Source: Verticillium longisporum (lineage: Eukaryota; Ascomycota; Sordariomycetes; Glomerellales; Plectosphaerellaceae). From it: a DNA stretch of 64,000 bases. The notes beneath the pieces were generated by a model that had not been told where the DNA came from, searched no databases, and worked only from the letters and a program-made list of their open reading frames with translations. Below are positions 21,824 through 32,380 of the stretch, piece by piece. The translations under genes and the position numbers were made by a program. The stretch covers positions 2,914,001 through 2,978,000 of the forward strand of contig JAETXT010000002.1 in NCBI GenBank assembly GCA_019188255.1, written 5' to 3'. Position 1 is the stretch's first letter. Each line of letters begins with the position of its first letter.

Positions 21824-23759
21824 ATGGCTGAAAGATCTCTATCGAGCATGTCGGAGAAACACCCGCTACCTTGGAACAGACCCGTACTTCCAAGGCCTCA
21901 CTCAGCTACAGTCTGTGAGCAGGTGACATCCTCAATTTCACCCCCTCGACCGCGATTACAGAAGAAGCTGTCGATCGCGCAAATTGCTATTTCAACGCCT
22001 CTCCCACACCCTTTTCCGGGATCTCTAGCCCCCAAGATTGTTCAGACTCTCATAGAGAGCCCCGCTCTTGATCGAGCAGACTCCTCGAGCGAGCCCCGAG
22101 AGGACCTTCCCCCATGGGATCGCGTTGTTGATATCGTATATCACAAGCATCGTCGCGAAGAAAGGCCTGCAAGCACCGAAGATCTCTTCTCAGCCTGCCT
22201 CTGCGCCTTTCTCGGCCAGCACGAACGTCAGCCGTGGTATCACCCTCGCCTCAGCTATCTCGGACTTCCCGATACTATTCGCTACCGAATTTGTCAGCAC
22301 CTCATCGCCAGCCACGCAAAGGATGAGCCGACTCCCATCTGCCTCTCCCACAGAACAGCATGTGCCGACGCCTAGCAGGCCGAGGACTTCAGCTCCCTGT
22401 CGAGCATGCTCCAAGCGCTGGGCCCGTATCTGCGTGTCTCCTTTCTCTTCTTTGCCGACATGATGCTAACCGTCCTCATGACTGAGCGTTTCCATATTAC
22501 CTTTTCGCCCTTTGTTAACACTTATTTCAACCCGCTGGCCACTCACTGGTATCGAAGATATGGCCGCTTTATGCGTCACATTATTCTTGAGATCGACATG
22601 ACCCGTCTCGGCTTCGGTCCTGACCGACACGCCTACAAGCTGCGCGCTGGCAACATGAACCTCGATACCCTCATCCAGATGTTTGTCGACGTCCAGTTGA
22701 GGCGCCAGGATGAGTCGACAATGTCCAGCTTTGTGCTGCTTTGCCGCCGGTTCTATGGTTGCCGACCCACGGTCATTGATCACATCACTGGGCTCGATCC
22801 CTGCTGTGAGTAAACGTCCATCATTCTCCCTCAAGTCTGGTCTGACAAATCGCAGTCCGCATCCCCTACTGTCCCGACACCGCCTTCTCCGTCTGCAACC
22901 CCCTCCTCGATCTCGCAGGTCTCGTCGACTCGATCCGCATCTGCGGCTTCAGCAACACCTTCACCCACACCCTCGTCCACAACATCTTCCCGCAGCCCCC
23001 AACCGCCACGACCCCCGACCTCCTCAAGCACCACGCTTACCGCGTCACCCCCTCCCCGCTCTGGCCGCGCCTCCCCGGCCAGTCCTCCCGCCAGGACATC
23101 GCAGCCGGGCGCGTCCACCACGACGACCACGACGCCGACATGCCCCCGCCGCCGCGCGTCCGCCGGGCCCCATCATGCTTCCGGCCCCGCACGTCACGTC
23201 CCGCGGCGTCACCTTCCTCGACACGCCGACGACGAGCCACGACTCCCGTTCCACCGCCTCGGTGCGCCGCGCTGCGCGCTTCGGCGTGCTCGCTTCCAAG
23301 GTGCGCGAGCGCAAAGCCTCCGTGGCAGCCGACATTGAGACGCCCGAGCGCAGAGTCCAAGGTCTCGTGTCGCGGCTGAGGCGGAGGTCGTCGCGGACGG
23401 GACTGAGGGCCATGGCGTCGCGGGAGGGGCTGCGGCAGAGGAGCCAGGTGCTGGAACATGTCGACGTGCGCAGGGTGAGGCCTGAGTTGTCCAAAGAAGC
23501 GCCGCCAAGCCTCGAGCTTCCGAACTTTCTTGATGACGGCGCTCACGTCTACGGGGAGAAAACTGAAAAGCTCCGCAGGGTGCGATCCAAAGCGTCGGTG
23601 CCCGTCATGTTGCCGGTCAGGAAGGCGGCAGAGTTGAAGTATCGACCCTCCATGCCGGAGCTCAGGCAGAAGGTTTCGAAGATGGCTTCACGGTTGGACT
23701 TGAGAGCTCGTAAGCGTACCGGCGAGACTTTGGAAGGCATGGATAAGGAGGTCTTCTGA
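21824..23759 (+). CDS. Conserved ascomycete protein of unknown function, with an in-frame stop and a frameshift
   Basis: Exon 1 21824-22805, a 50-base intron, exon 2 22856-23759. With both lesions repaired it would be about 628 residues. Conserved-looking pieces are LGLPDTIRYRICQHLI (F-box-like helix), LGPYLRVSFLFFADMMLTVL, HWYRRYGRFMRHIILEIDMT and YCPDTAFSVCNPLLDLAGLV. I recognise this arrangement from an uncharacterised Pezizomycotina family. A TAG at 22373-22375 (codon 184) breaks the frame just before QAEDFSSL; changing a TGG there into TAG is a G-to-A change. One base appears to be missing in the C run at 23168-23171, after which the frame moves to one with a basic, Ser-rich C-terminus. 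Function unknown, probably nuclear or cytosolic. It may be a pseudogene or a victim of base errors. Confidence 0.6.
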
Positions 23760-24069
23760 GAGGATAGGTGACCACTGACATGATCGTGCCAACTACGGCT
23801 AAGGTTCACGACAGCATTGGTTATCGTCAGAGACGACGGTTGAGCATGACAGGTGCTGAGTTATCGCTCATAACTTGGTATCGTGCGGAATAGTCTACAG
23901 GCTACGGCCCAGACGTAGTGTATTGCTACTGTAGCTATACTAGACTAGTAGGCCAGCCACATCATTGCATTTGCCTCACTCATGTTTCAGATAATGGCAC
24001 GACTATATGTGTCAACCTGTCTTACAGTACGAGCAGTTGGCCGGTCCAGGTGCAACAGCCTTTGTCTTC
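23760..24069. other. Convergent 3' region
   Basis: About 310 AT-rich bases between the conserved protein gene (plus) and the AA9 gene (minus). No gene or repeat seen. Confidence 0.5.
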
Positions 24070-24977
24070 TTAACAAGAACCAACAGGACCGCCAGGGGCA
24101 CTTCGCCCAAACAAGTCAGCACGTATAGACACAATAATCCACTACGTAGAACTTACATGTACTCCGTCGGAATCGGCCAGTAAAGGTTCGCCTCGAGCCC
24201 AGAGTCATTCATGCTGTAGGCTCCAGGGAAGCTCAGCAGCCCAGCCGGCGAGTATGATCCTGATCCGCCAGACACGTTGATCTGGGCGCAGCTGAGGTAG
24301 AACTGCGGCTCCAGCGTCGTGTGGAGGCCAATGTGTTCCACGCGGAGAGGTATTCGCCGTTGTCGAGGCACTCGGGGAGGTCAAAGTCGATCGTAGGCGA
24401 TTCTGCACATTGTTCAGTAAACAGAGAGTCTGGGGACCGAGGGGTTCGAGGGGGAGGAAATACGGAGGCTGGGCCAGCTGATGCCTGACGAAGTGATAAT
24501 GGCCTCGTCTTGCCAAATCTTGAACCATACTGCGCCCTTGCCGTCCCAGTCGGACACAGACGTGCCGGCAGGGACCTTTGCTAGGTAGGCCAGGGACGGT
24601 CCGGGGTGGAAGATCGCGGGAGAGGAGGTGAAGGCTGGGTCATGTTAGGTTGGCCTGGTCCGTTCACGTTATGTATGTCCTTGACTTACAGACAGCAGCA
24701 CCGGCTTGTACATTAAGAACTCCAGCACCGTGGCTGCCGGGGCTCAGCTCGTAACATGTCAGCTGCTCGCTGGTGACGTCCTCGATAGGCCCTGCCGTCT
24801 CGAAGTTGGCTGTCTTGCGGATGATCCCCCACTCCGAGGTAGGCTGCCCATCGAACTCAACCGTCCGGAAAGTGTCTGTAACAAAGTCAGAAGATCTTCA
24901 GGGGCTCTGATCCATCGCTACATACAGTGCGCCGAAGTGAGGTGTACCAGGGACAAGAGAGCTGTAGCGGCCTTCAT
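24070..24977 (-). CDS. AA9 lytic polysaccharide monooxygenase (one frameshift)
   Basis: Five exons: 24926-24977, 24690-24875, 24464-24634, 24157-24402 and 24070-24100, with introns of 50-61 bases. The spliced protein is about 228 residues. A signal peptide MKAATALLSLVHLTSA is followed directly by HYTFRTVEFDG, so the mature N-terminus is the His of the copper brace. The second His is in AIFHPGPSLAYLAKV, and the active-site region RVEHIGLH...QFYLSCAQINV holds the axial Tyr. AA9 enzymes oxidatively cleave cellulose or related glucans outside the cell. One base is missing at about 24343-24352, between NGEYL and RVEHI. Exon 4 can end either at a TAA or, via an AT|GTAAGT donor overlapping that TAA, splice to a short last exon ending APGGPVGSC. 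No CBM1 module. Confidence 0.88.
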
Positions 24978-26254
24978 GATGACGGTGCTTGGGACCTGTA
25001 TTGAAAATATGAGAATGTTGAAAGTGGATGATCTAATCTACAAAGTTTGGTTCGATCTACCTCTTCGATCGGAGGCAACTCTATCTTATTTACAGCTGGA
25101 TTTCAGAGTCTCTCATGGCCTTAATTGCTACCCTCCGTTCTCCGTATTGGGAAGTCTTGGTTACATCTCGAATCCCGCGGACCAGGGCCACCCCATCCCC
25201 CAGCCCGGGTAAAGTCGCTCAAATGCTGACCACCGCACGTCAAATCCCAAGTACCGCTCTGCACTGTTATAAATGTCCTGATGATCATCTCCCAATGCGA
25301 CTCTATCTCGTGATGCCTGTCTGCAAGAAATCTGGGGTAAGCCAGGGTCCAGGTCCGATGATGCCAAAGTGTCTACCAGAATCAAGGCTTCTCCTTCCGT
25401 ATCGAGAGCATGGACCTCAACGCCTCCGTTCTAAGGGGTCTTGGCTCGTTGTCAAGTCTTGCTTCGGAGTATTTATCAGCCTGGACGCCCCGCGCGCCAA
25501 GGGTAATTCTCATTATATTCCCACCATCCCACGCAGACGGCTGGTCACACTGCGAGTCAACTCTGGCCACTGACGAGATCCAAACCAGAAGCTTCAGTGT
25601 TTCGAAAACCGTAATCAAATGCTATGAGGAAGAATTGCTGTTGTTCAAGCTGTGGAGGTCCACTCTTCCTCTGCTTGACCGAATATCACTGGCCATCAGC
25701 TACAGGTCGATTGAGTTATCGATAGTTGAGGTCAATCGACATGTTCAATCAATCAGTCCGCGAAACCCATGCCTTCTGTCCCCCTTGACAGACAATTTTG
25801 GCCGATCCTTGTTACCGAGTATGTCGATGGAGGTGTGCCACTGACTCATTCAAGTAAGAGTGCAATGACCCCAGTCATGCGCTGGGCATGGCTGCAAATA
25901 TAGACTATGCTTGGCTCCTCTGTACTTCATTGTTTTGTACACGTTTGATCTCGGCGCAACGTTAACCTGCCGCCTAGTAATATATCGATGTCTTACAAGG
26001 GGCAACCGCGCGTGTCGAGTAGCATAATGCCACGCGCATCATGCATGAAAGCTAGGTAATCAGCACCACAAGATCAGCAAAAGCAGAGTTTTCATCGGAT
26101 GCAAAATGTAACAAGAATAAACAGTAATTCGTTATTGAAGGTGAGCCTGAAAAGCAGGGCGGCAATCTCCGAAGTCTACCGATGAAGGGATATCCTCAAA
26201 GCTTCATTATTCACTCCTATTACCCCCAGCCATGACCAGCATTTCTCTCGCCAC
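24978..26254. other. 1.3 kb intergenic region
   Basis: It holds the AA9 promoter and the 3' flank of pyruvate kinase. The plus-strand frame 25410-25844 has no recognisable motif. The right half (25850-26250) is AT-rich. No gene called. Confidence 0.45.
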
Positions 26255-27952
26255 TTACAACTCGCCGAGGCCAAGGTGCTCGGGGTCAGCCTTGACAATG
26301 CGCAGGGTGTTGGTGTTGCACTGGCCAGCCTTCCAGCCCTGAACGAAAACGACGGTCTCGCCCTTGCCAAGGACGTTGAGGTCGATGGCGTGGTTGATGC
26401 CCCACTTGATACGGCGGTCGACATCCTCCTGCCAGTTGACCTTGTTGAAGTCGGGCTTGGACTCGGGGAACAGGAAGGGGTAGACACCACGGTACAAGTG
26501 GCTGTAGCGGGAGGAAGAGGCGTTCCTGGTGACCATGAGAATGGGTCACACGGGACGGTTCTTGGAGATGAGGCGCGTTGAGTCGCCCGAGGTGGAGAGG
26601 ACTATGATGGCACCGGCGTAGAGGTCGAGACAGGCCCGTACGGCGGCCATGGCGCAGGACTCGACAACGCTGACGGGACGACGAACCAGAGTGCAAATCT
26701 CTTCAAAGTGCGAAACGTAGGGAATCGTGTTCTCCGCCTTGAGACAGGCCTCGTGCATCTCGCTGACAGCCTCGTTGGGGTAGGCACCCTTGGCGGTCTC
26801 ACCAGACAGCATGACACAGTCGGCGCCATCGGTAACGGCGTTGCCGACGTCGCTGATTTCGGCACGAGTGGGACGGGGGTTCTTGATCATAGACTCGAGC
26901 ATCTGGGTGGCGCAGATGACGGGCTTGCCGGCCTGGTTGCACATGGCAATCAGCTTCTTCTGGGCAGCAAAGACCTCAGCGGCGGGAATCTCAATGCCGA
27001 GATCGCCACGGGCAACCATGACACCGTCGGTCTCGGCGAGAATCTCGGGGAAGTTGTTGAGACCCTGGCGGTTCTCGATCTTGGCAATGATCTGAATGTG
27101 CTTGCCCTCCTCGCCAAGAATGTCGCGAATGTCCTTGATGTCCTGGCCGCGGCGGATGAAGGAGGCAAAGACCATGTCGACGTTGTTCTTGACGCCGAAC
27201 TTCAGGTCGTTCTTGTCCTTCTCGGACAGGGCGGGAGATCGACATCGGTGTTGGGCAGGTTGACACCCTTCTTGGAAGAGATGAAGCCGTTGTTGCGGGC
27301 CTTGACCTCGACAGTCTTGTCGTCCTTGATGGAGAGAACGTCGAAGGCAAGGACACCGTCATCGACATAGATGATACGGCCAGGCTCGAAGACCTTGGTG
27401 GTATTCTTGTTGTCGTCATACCTGGGAGTAAGGGTCAGTAGCTGTTCTGGCAGCGGAGGTGGTATTAAGGATGTACAAATTCTTGGTGTCGCACGCACTG
27501 GCGAACTGCACGTCTGTGGGGATGATGAGGATGGTGCCGGCGGCAAGGGGATATCCTCGTCGTTCTTGGTGTTACCGGTACGGATCTCGGGGCCCTTGGT
27601 GTCGAGGGCGATGGCGACCTGGCGGCCGGGCTGGGCCTTCTCGGCGGCGCGGGCATTGTCAATGACGGACTGGTGGTACTCGTAGCTGCCGTGCTAAGAT
27701 GGAGTTGTTAGCTGAACCGCTCGTTTCTTGAGGGCAGGGCATCCCGGCACATACAGAGAAGTTCATGCGGACAACGTTGAGACCAGCCTTGCGGAGCTTG
27801 TTGATGGCCTCAACAGAGTTGGTCTTGGGGCCAATGGTGCAGATGATGGAAGAGCGACGGTAGTTCTTCTCGGGGGTGAACGCCGTGTCGAGGTTGGCCA
27901 ACCAGGCAATCTTGCCGCCGACATCGAGATGGTCCTTTGCGGTGGCAGCCAT
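26255..27952 (-). CDS. pyk: Pyruvate kinase (three apparent sequence lesions)
   Basis: Exons 27755-27952, 27477-27693 and 26255-27421, with introns of 61 and 55 bases. Restoring two bases gives 527 residues, the normal fungal length. It converts phosphoenolpyruvate and ADP to pyruvate and ATP in the cytosol. Motifs: [65 protein letters not shown] and CATQMLESM. Lesions: one base missing in the G run 27547-27550 (plus-strand view), one in 27233-27235, and a TGA at 26546-26548 (codon 431) inside the conserved [15 protein letters not shown] stretch. Pyruvate kinase is usually single-copy and needed for growth on sugar, so three lesions point to base errors rather than decay. High-expression promoter elements would lie 27953-28400, which is CT-rich. 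Confidence 0.92.
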
Positions 27953-29298
27953 TGTGAGGGTGGTGCTGCTGTTGAGGTGGGCGGTGGAGGGGGTGTCTGT
28001 TTCTTTTCCAGAGCGGCACGGCCGTTCGATGAGAGGAGGAGGGGTAAAGAGACCAAAGGTGTTCCAGGTGTGAAGCTCGTAGACGAGTTAAATACCAGTC
28101 GAACGAGAAGATGGTCAGAAAGATGAGGGAAATAAGGTAAGATGGGATTGTGTAGGAGAGATGAAGGGGTCGGAGAAAGACAAGCCAGGGAGGCTTTTTG
28201 GGCGATATGGAAGCAGACCAGCCAGAAAAAAAGCACCCAATGGAGAGGGAAGCTGCGTCGGTGGTGCAGTTGCGCCTCCTCATTTGGTGTTTTGCCTTGC
28301 TGCTGCTACTGCGACCACGGCGGAGCCCCGCGCCTGAGCAGGCCGCGCACTGTCCTTACAGCTATTTTAGTACCCCACTGAGACGCGAAGCTGCCCCCAC
28401 TCAGTGTCAGCTCCACTGAAAAGTACCCTGGTGGGCGGCCTGACTGAGTGCAGTTATCCCAGCGCCTGTTACCTCAGACAGTGCGACGATTTGAGTGGTG
28501 GGACTGGTCTGATACCTCTGCGAAAAATAAAAAAAAGCGATGATCACTTCCAGGATGCAGAAACGCCGTAGGCATTCTGAGATCCCCGTCCTTGGACTCA
28601 GACCCTCAATAGAATTTCCTTTCCGATGCTTCAATAGTGGTGTCAGGCTCCAGCTTCAGATCTTGGGAGACGGCCGGGGCTCGGATGAGGGATTTCGTGA
28701 GTCCTTTCGTTGCTTCTGTCCTTCCTGCCCACGGAGCTCCGTTCGCTGTTAAAGCCTCACCTCAATGAGCTCAAGCCTAGCCAACCGACCAAACAGACAT
28801 GTCGGTCTGTCAGCATCAGGTCCCCTCAACAAACCAAAAGGGCCGTCTCAGGCACAGGCAGCGTCCCGCCGCCTTCCCCGACAACGGCAAGCGCCAGTGG
28901 CCCTAACTGATGGATCGCCTGGCGAATCAATCTCTTGTGATAGGATCGCCAGGCTCCGCTGCGAAGGAGCTCGGGCCATGGCTTATCGGCGGGCGGCACG
29001 TGACCTGACCGCTGCTTCGGCGGGGTCCACTGATCTTGGCAGGCGGGCCGTCGAGGAGCCTGGAGGGAGCTGGTGGACCCATTGGTTGTCGTGGTGTCTC
29101 GTGCGCTGTTGATCGGTCCCTGCATCTGCATCACCACCATCTCGTCGCCTGATATCAATACCTGCCATTTGTTAGCATCACGAAAACAGAGAGAGAAACC
29201 GCCACAGCTGAAGACGCCAGAGACATCGTCGAGGCCTGCGCTCCGAACTATCAGGACATCACCACCACCAACTAAACGAGGCAAGACAGACTTACACA
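27953..29298. other. Divergent promoter region, pyruvate kinase and DUF1748
   Basis: About 1.35 kb. Next to the pyruvate kinase start it is strongly C/T-rich on the coding strand, as in many highly expressed fungal genes. The open frames at 28765-29112 and 28826-29365 have no recognisable motif. No other feature seen. Confidence 0.5.
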
Positions 29299-29797
29299 AT
29301 GGTTGTATGTACCGCCCGCCAACGAGCTCGGTGCTCGCCTGCCAGCAGCATCTAAACCTGCGCAATAGCTCCTCAACCTGCTGACACTGGGACTATGGTC
29401 AAAGCTCGGGCGTCTGACACACTACGCCGTCGATGCCGTTCTCAGTGCGTCGCTTTACTTTCCGCGGTTGTTTCGAGCCAGTCGCTGACCGTTCCGTCTC
29501 GCAGTTTCCACGGTCCTCGCCGGCATGAAGCGCTCCACTGGCTTGACGTGAGTATCCGAATGCCATTAATTCCGATTTTTGCAAGGAGCGGTCGACGTGA
29601 TCGCTGGAAACCCGGCTGGTTGGCTGACGCATGCCCCTTTGGGAACTCCTAGGCCTAGTTTCAAGACCGACAGAGCTGCTGGCGAAAACAAGGACGTTTC
29701 GAAATGGATCGACAAGTATCTCGGTGTCGGTGAATGGGTCATGGATCAGTCGGTTGCTATTGCTGGGTCCAGCGGCTGGTTCGAGAGGTCTCGGTAA
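29299..29797 (+). CDS. DUF1748 family small protein, 89 aa
   Basis: Four exons: 29299-29304 (only ATG GTT), 29369-29444, 29505-29547 and 29653-29797. All three introns are GT..AG and phases match exactly. The product contains LGRLTHYAVDAVLISTVLAG, MKRSTGLTPSFK, then KWIDKYLGVGEWVMDQSVAI and a final SSGWFERSR. This is the DUF1748 signature, found across fungi as proteins of about 75-90 residues, with an N-terminal hydrophobic helix. The biochemical role is unknown. The six-base first exon and the small third exon (43 bases) would be missed by simple gene finders. No lesions. Confidence 0.88.
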
Positions 29798-30421
29798 TGG
29801 CATGGCAGCTTTTTGCTCGGTCACACAACGGTGAGGCAGCCGGCTTCATCCCTTGGAGGAAATGACATGGGTTCTTGGGATAGTTGATCGTTCATCGTTC
29901 ATCTTTGATTTGTTGGCCCTTCAGATCCCCCCTCCGATATCTGGCGCGAGTCTGTTGAAGCCGGCCATGTTGTCCGAGGCCGGCAATGCTCGTAGCTCTC
30001 TGCTTCGGGCTCTTCTGGTGTTGGCGTTATGAATGGAGTTGTGCATCATTTAGAAAACAAGGCAATATCAAGGCAAATACTTCTGCAAGAGCGAGAATAT
30101 AAGCAAAATGCATGCCGGGCTGTTCCAGGCCCGACACATCGGAACCCCATCCCGGACCCTAATGCCTCACGATTTCCCCTTCCCGTGCTCCACTCTCTCG
30201 GGTTTGCTATAGGCGAGACGGCGAAACCCACGGCACATAGCCGAGGTTACCCATAGCCAGTACCTTTGATACTGAAGCCTACCATTCGCTTTGCAGGTGC
30301 ACGTGTTAAGACAATTAGACCTGGGTTGTGGCAACAACAATGTCGATACTGCTCTGGAATTATTCCTAGGCACAGCAGTCATCTTGAATGGGGCAAATCT
30401 AGACACCTCGAACTCCTGCGC
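29798..30421. other. Convergent 3' region
   Basis: About 620 bases between the DUF1748 gene (plus) and the Atg28-like gene (minus). Only short frames; no motif or repeat recognised. Confidence 0.45.
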
Positions 30422-32380
30422 TCATCGACTTGTAGTATGAAAATCTCCGTCCTCAGGATCGTGCTCTGCCAAAAATTCAGGAGGCGGAACACCACTGTCA
30501 CTTTCATCCCCTTCATGGTGATGATCCTTCCCGCTCGTGCGCTCCCCCTCTTGATGGTCTTGCTCCTCACGTCCCGTGACCAACAAGTCCAACGGGACAT
30601 CGTTGTCACTCTCATCGGCCTCGTGATTCCCTCTACCGTTGCCTTCTGCTTTCCCATGCGCTGGTCCTTGCTCTTCCGTTTTGTCCTCAACGAGCAACTT
30701 TTCCGGTGCTGGGGTGGGCTCGCCTGATGACTCGAGAGTATTCCGGAGCATCCTCTCGGCTTCTTCAAAGGCCTCAAGCTCGGCACCGACGGCGCATATG
30801 AGCAAATTCCAATTGTTCGTTTCCGCAATGTCCAAATACTCCTGGAGTTGTTCGATGACCCCTGCCATCCCGGCAACATGTTGTCGAAGGGCCTCCTCTG
30901 GCGAGGCAACCTTCTCTTTGCCCTTGCCTGTCGGTTCACCCTTCATAGCCTTTCGTAAGTTCGCCTCAAAGCCGGCAACAAGGGTCGCGCAGTCATTCCA
31001 CAAGCCCAACCCAGATTCGAGGGCCTCGCGGTCCTTGTCAATCTGGTTCTTGCGGGCCTCCAACATGACAATCTCCCCCTGCCACCACTCCATGGCTAGT
31101 GCTGGTGTGCGTCTTTCCGGAATGAGCTGAAGAAACTCTTCGCCACTGGGAAGGCCCGCCATGCCTTCGTCGCTTCTCTCGCTCGCGTCGGTCATCAGTA
31201 CCTTGAGATCAAGGGGTTCGATAGGAGGGCGGCGCATCAATGAAGAAACTTCGCCCTCTACCTCTTTCATCGCGCCTCGGTAGCCGCTCAAGCCAGCCTC
31301 ACGTCTGTTCTTGACGTCTTCCATCTTTCGTCCCAGCCAGCGACGGCGATTCCGCATACCCACTAACTTCTCTTCCATTTCGCGTATCTCCTGGTCCAGC
31401 GCTTGATGCTGGTCGCCTAGGTCACGCAGCTCCTTGGCCAACGGCTCTTCGCCGTCATCAGCGAGCGAGTGCAGCTCCCGCGAGATACCCTCTTGCTTCT
31501 TCGTCAATCTCTGCAAGTACACCAGAGCTTTCTTGCGGTCGGACAAAGCTGCCTCGACATGAGCATCCTCTTCAGCCTTGAGATTGGCTAGTGCCGTCAT
31601 GGATCTTCGCAGGCCGTTCCGGGCGGCACGCAGACCCTGGGGCTTCGACACCTTGGGCTGACGGATAGGAATGACGTCCCCTCGCGGCGTCGCGCGAGTT
31701 GGGTGGTCGAGGGACGCCGTCATGCGTGACCTCGAGGTGACGGTCGAGTAAAACGTTGCAGTCGGCGTGCTGCTGCCCGTGTCGCTGAAGGCGTCCACAT
31801 CGCTGGCGTTCGACGAGGTCGCAGTCTCGCTCCCAGCCACGAGACCCATGGCTTGCATATCGAGGAGGTCCTGCAGCTCTTTCCCGATGGCCTGTTCTCG
31901 TCGCTGCAGGGCGCGCCATGTGGAGTCTGCTGGGTTGGCCGACTGCCTTTGAGACGTGGCATCGAAGAGAACACTGCCAAGGCCTAGGCGGCTGGAGCCG
32001 GAGCTCTTCATTGCACTTTTCCCAGGCCTCCGTTCTCGTGAGCGTGATGCGGGCGCCGAACGTTGCGGGATGACGATCGACGCTGCTATGGGAGGCGGTG
32101 GCCCATCGAAAGCGTGATGGGGCTTAAGCTTGGACGATGAGCCGGTCGAGCTGGCCCTCTCATTCCATGGGTCGGGGTCTGCAGGAGAAGGGGACCGCAA
32201 GGAAAGTCTTCCCTTTGCAGCGTAGGGATCCTCAGAAAGGATCGAGTCGTCTGGTCTTGGCGATAGGTTGTCCAGATCGTAATCATCAGATCTCCGTCGT
32301 TTCTCATGGAATGGCAACAGTGGTGCGCTGCCGCGAGGCGACGATAGCCGGTCTAGAAACGAGGATTTTGAAGGCGCCAT
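30422..32380 (-). CDS. ATG28: Atg28-like autophagy protein
   Basis: Single exon of 652 residues from MAPSKSSFLDRLSS. An upstream in-frame ATG at 32431 exists, but MAPSKSSF begins the conserved N-terminus. Order: an N-terminal motif FLDRL...LLPFHEKRRRSDDYDLDNLSPRP, a Ser/Pro-rich disordered region, a coiled-coil core (about residues 240-380, e.g. RKKALVYLQRLTKKQEGISREL), further helices (WWQGEIVMLEARKNQIDKDREALE) and an acidic, Glu/Asp/His-rich tail ending DGDFHTTSR. The N-terminal motif and coiled coils match proteins annotated as Atg28 in filamentous fungi. In Pichia, Atg28 works with Atg17 and Atg11 at the phagophore assembly site, mainly in pexophagy. That function here is inferred from homology only. 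No lesions. Confidence 0.72.
   Translation of the reverse strand: MAPSKSSFLDRLSSPRGSAPLLPFHEKRRRSDDYDLDNLSPRPDDSILSEDPYAAKGRLSLRSPSPADPDPWNERASSTGSSSKLKPHHAFDGPPPPIAASIVIPQRSAPASRSRERRPGKSAMKSSGSSRLGLGSVLFDATSQRQSANPADSTWRALQRREQAIGKELQDLLDMQAMGLVAGSETATSSNASDVDAFSDTGSSTPTATFYSTVTSRSRMTASLDHPTRATPRGDVIPIRQPKVSKPQGLRAARNGLRRSMTALANLKAEEDAHVEAALSDRKKALVYLQRLTKKQEGISRELHSLADDGEEPLAKELRDLGDQHQALDQEIREMEEKLVGMRNRRRWLGRKMEDVKNRREAGLSGYRGAMKEVEGEVSSLMRRPPIEPLDLKVLMTDASERSDEGMAGLPSGEEFLQLIPERRTPALAMEWWQGEIVMLEARKNQIDKDREALESGLGLWNDCATLVAGFEANLRKAMKGEPTGKGKEKVASPEEALRQHVAGMAGVIEQLQEYLDIAETNNWNLLICAVGAELEAFEEAERMLRNTLESSGEPTPAPEKLLVEDKTEEQGPAHGKAEGNGRGNHEADESDNDVPLDLLVTGREEQDHQEGERTSGKDHHHEGDESDSGVPPPEFLAEHDPEDGDFHTTSR

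Noticed and set aside
26708..27370. 220-codon plus-strand frame over pyruvate kinase
   Set aside because: It mirrors the strongly biased codons of a conserved gene on the minus strand.
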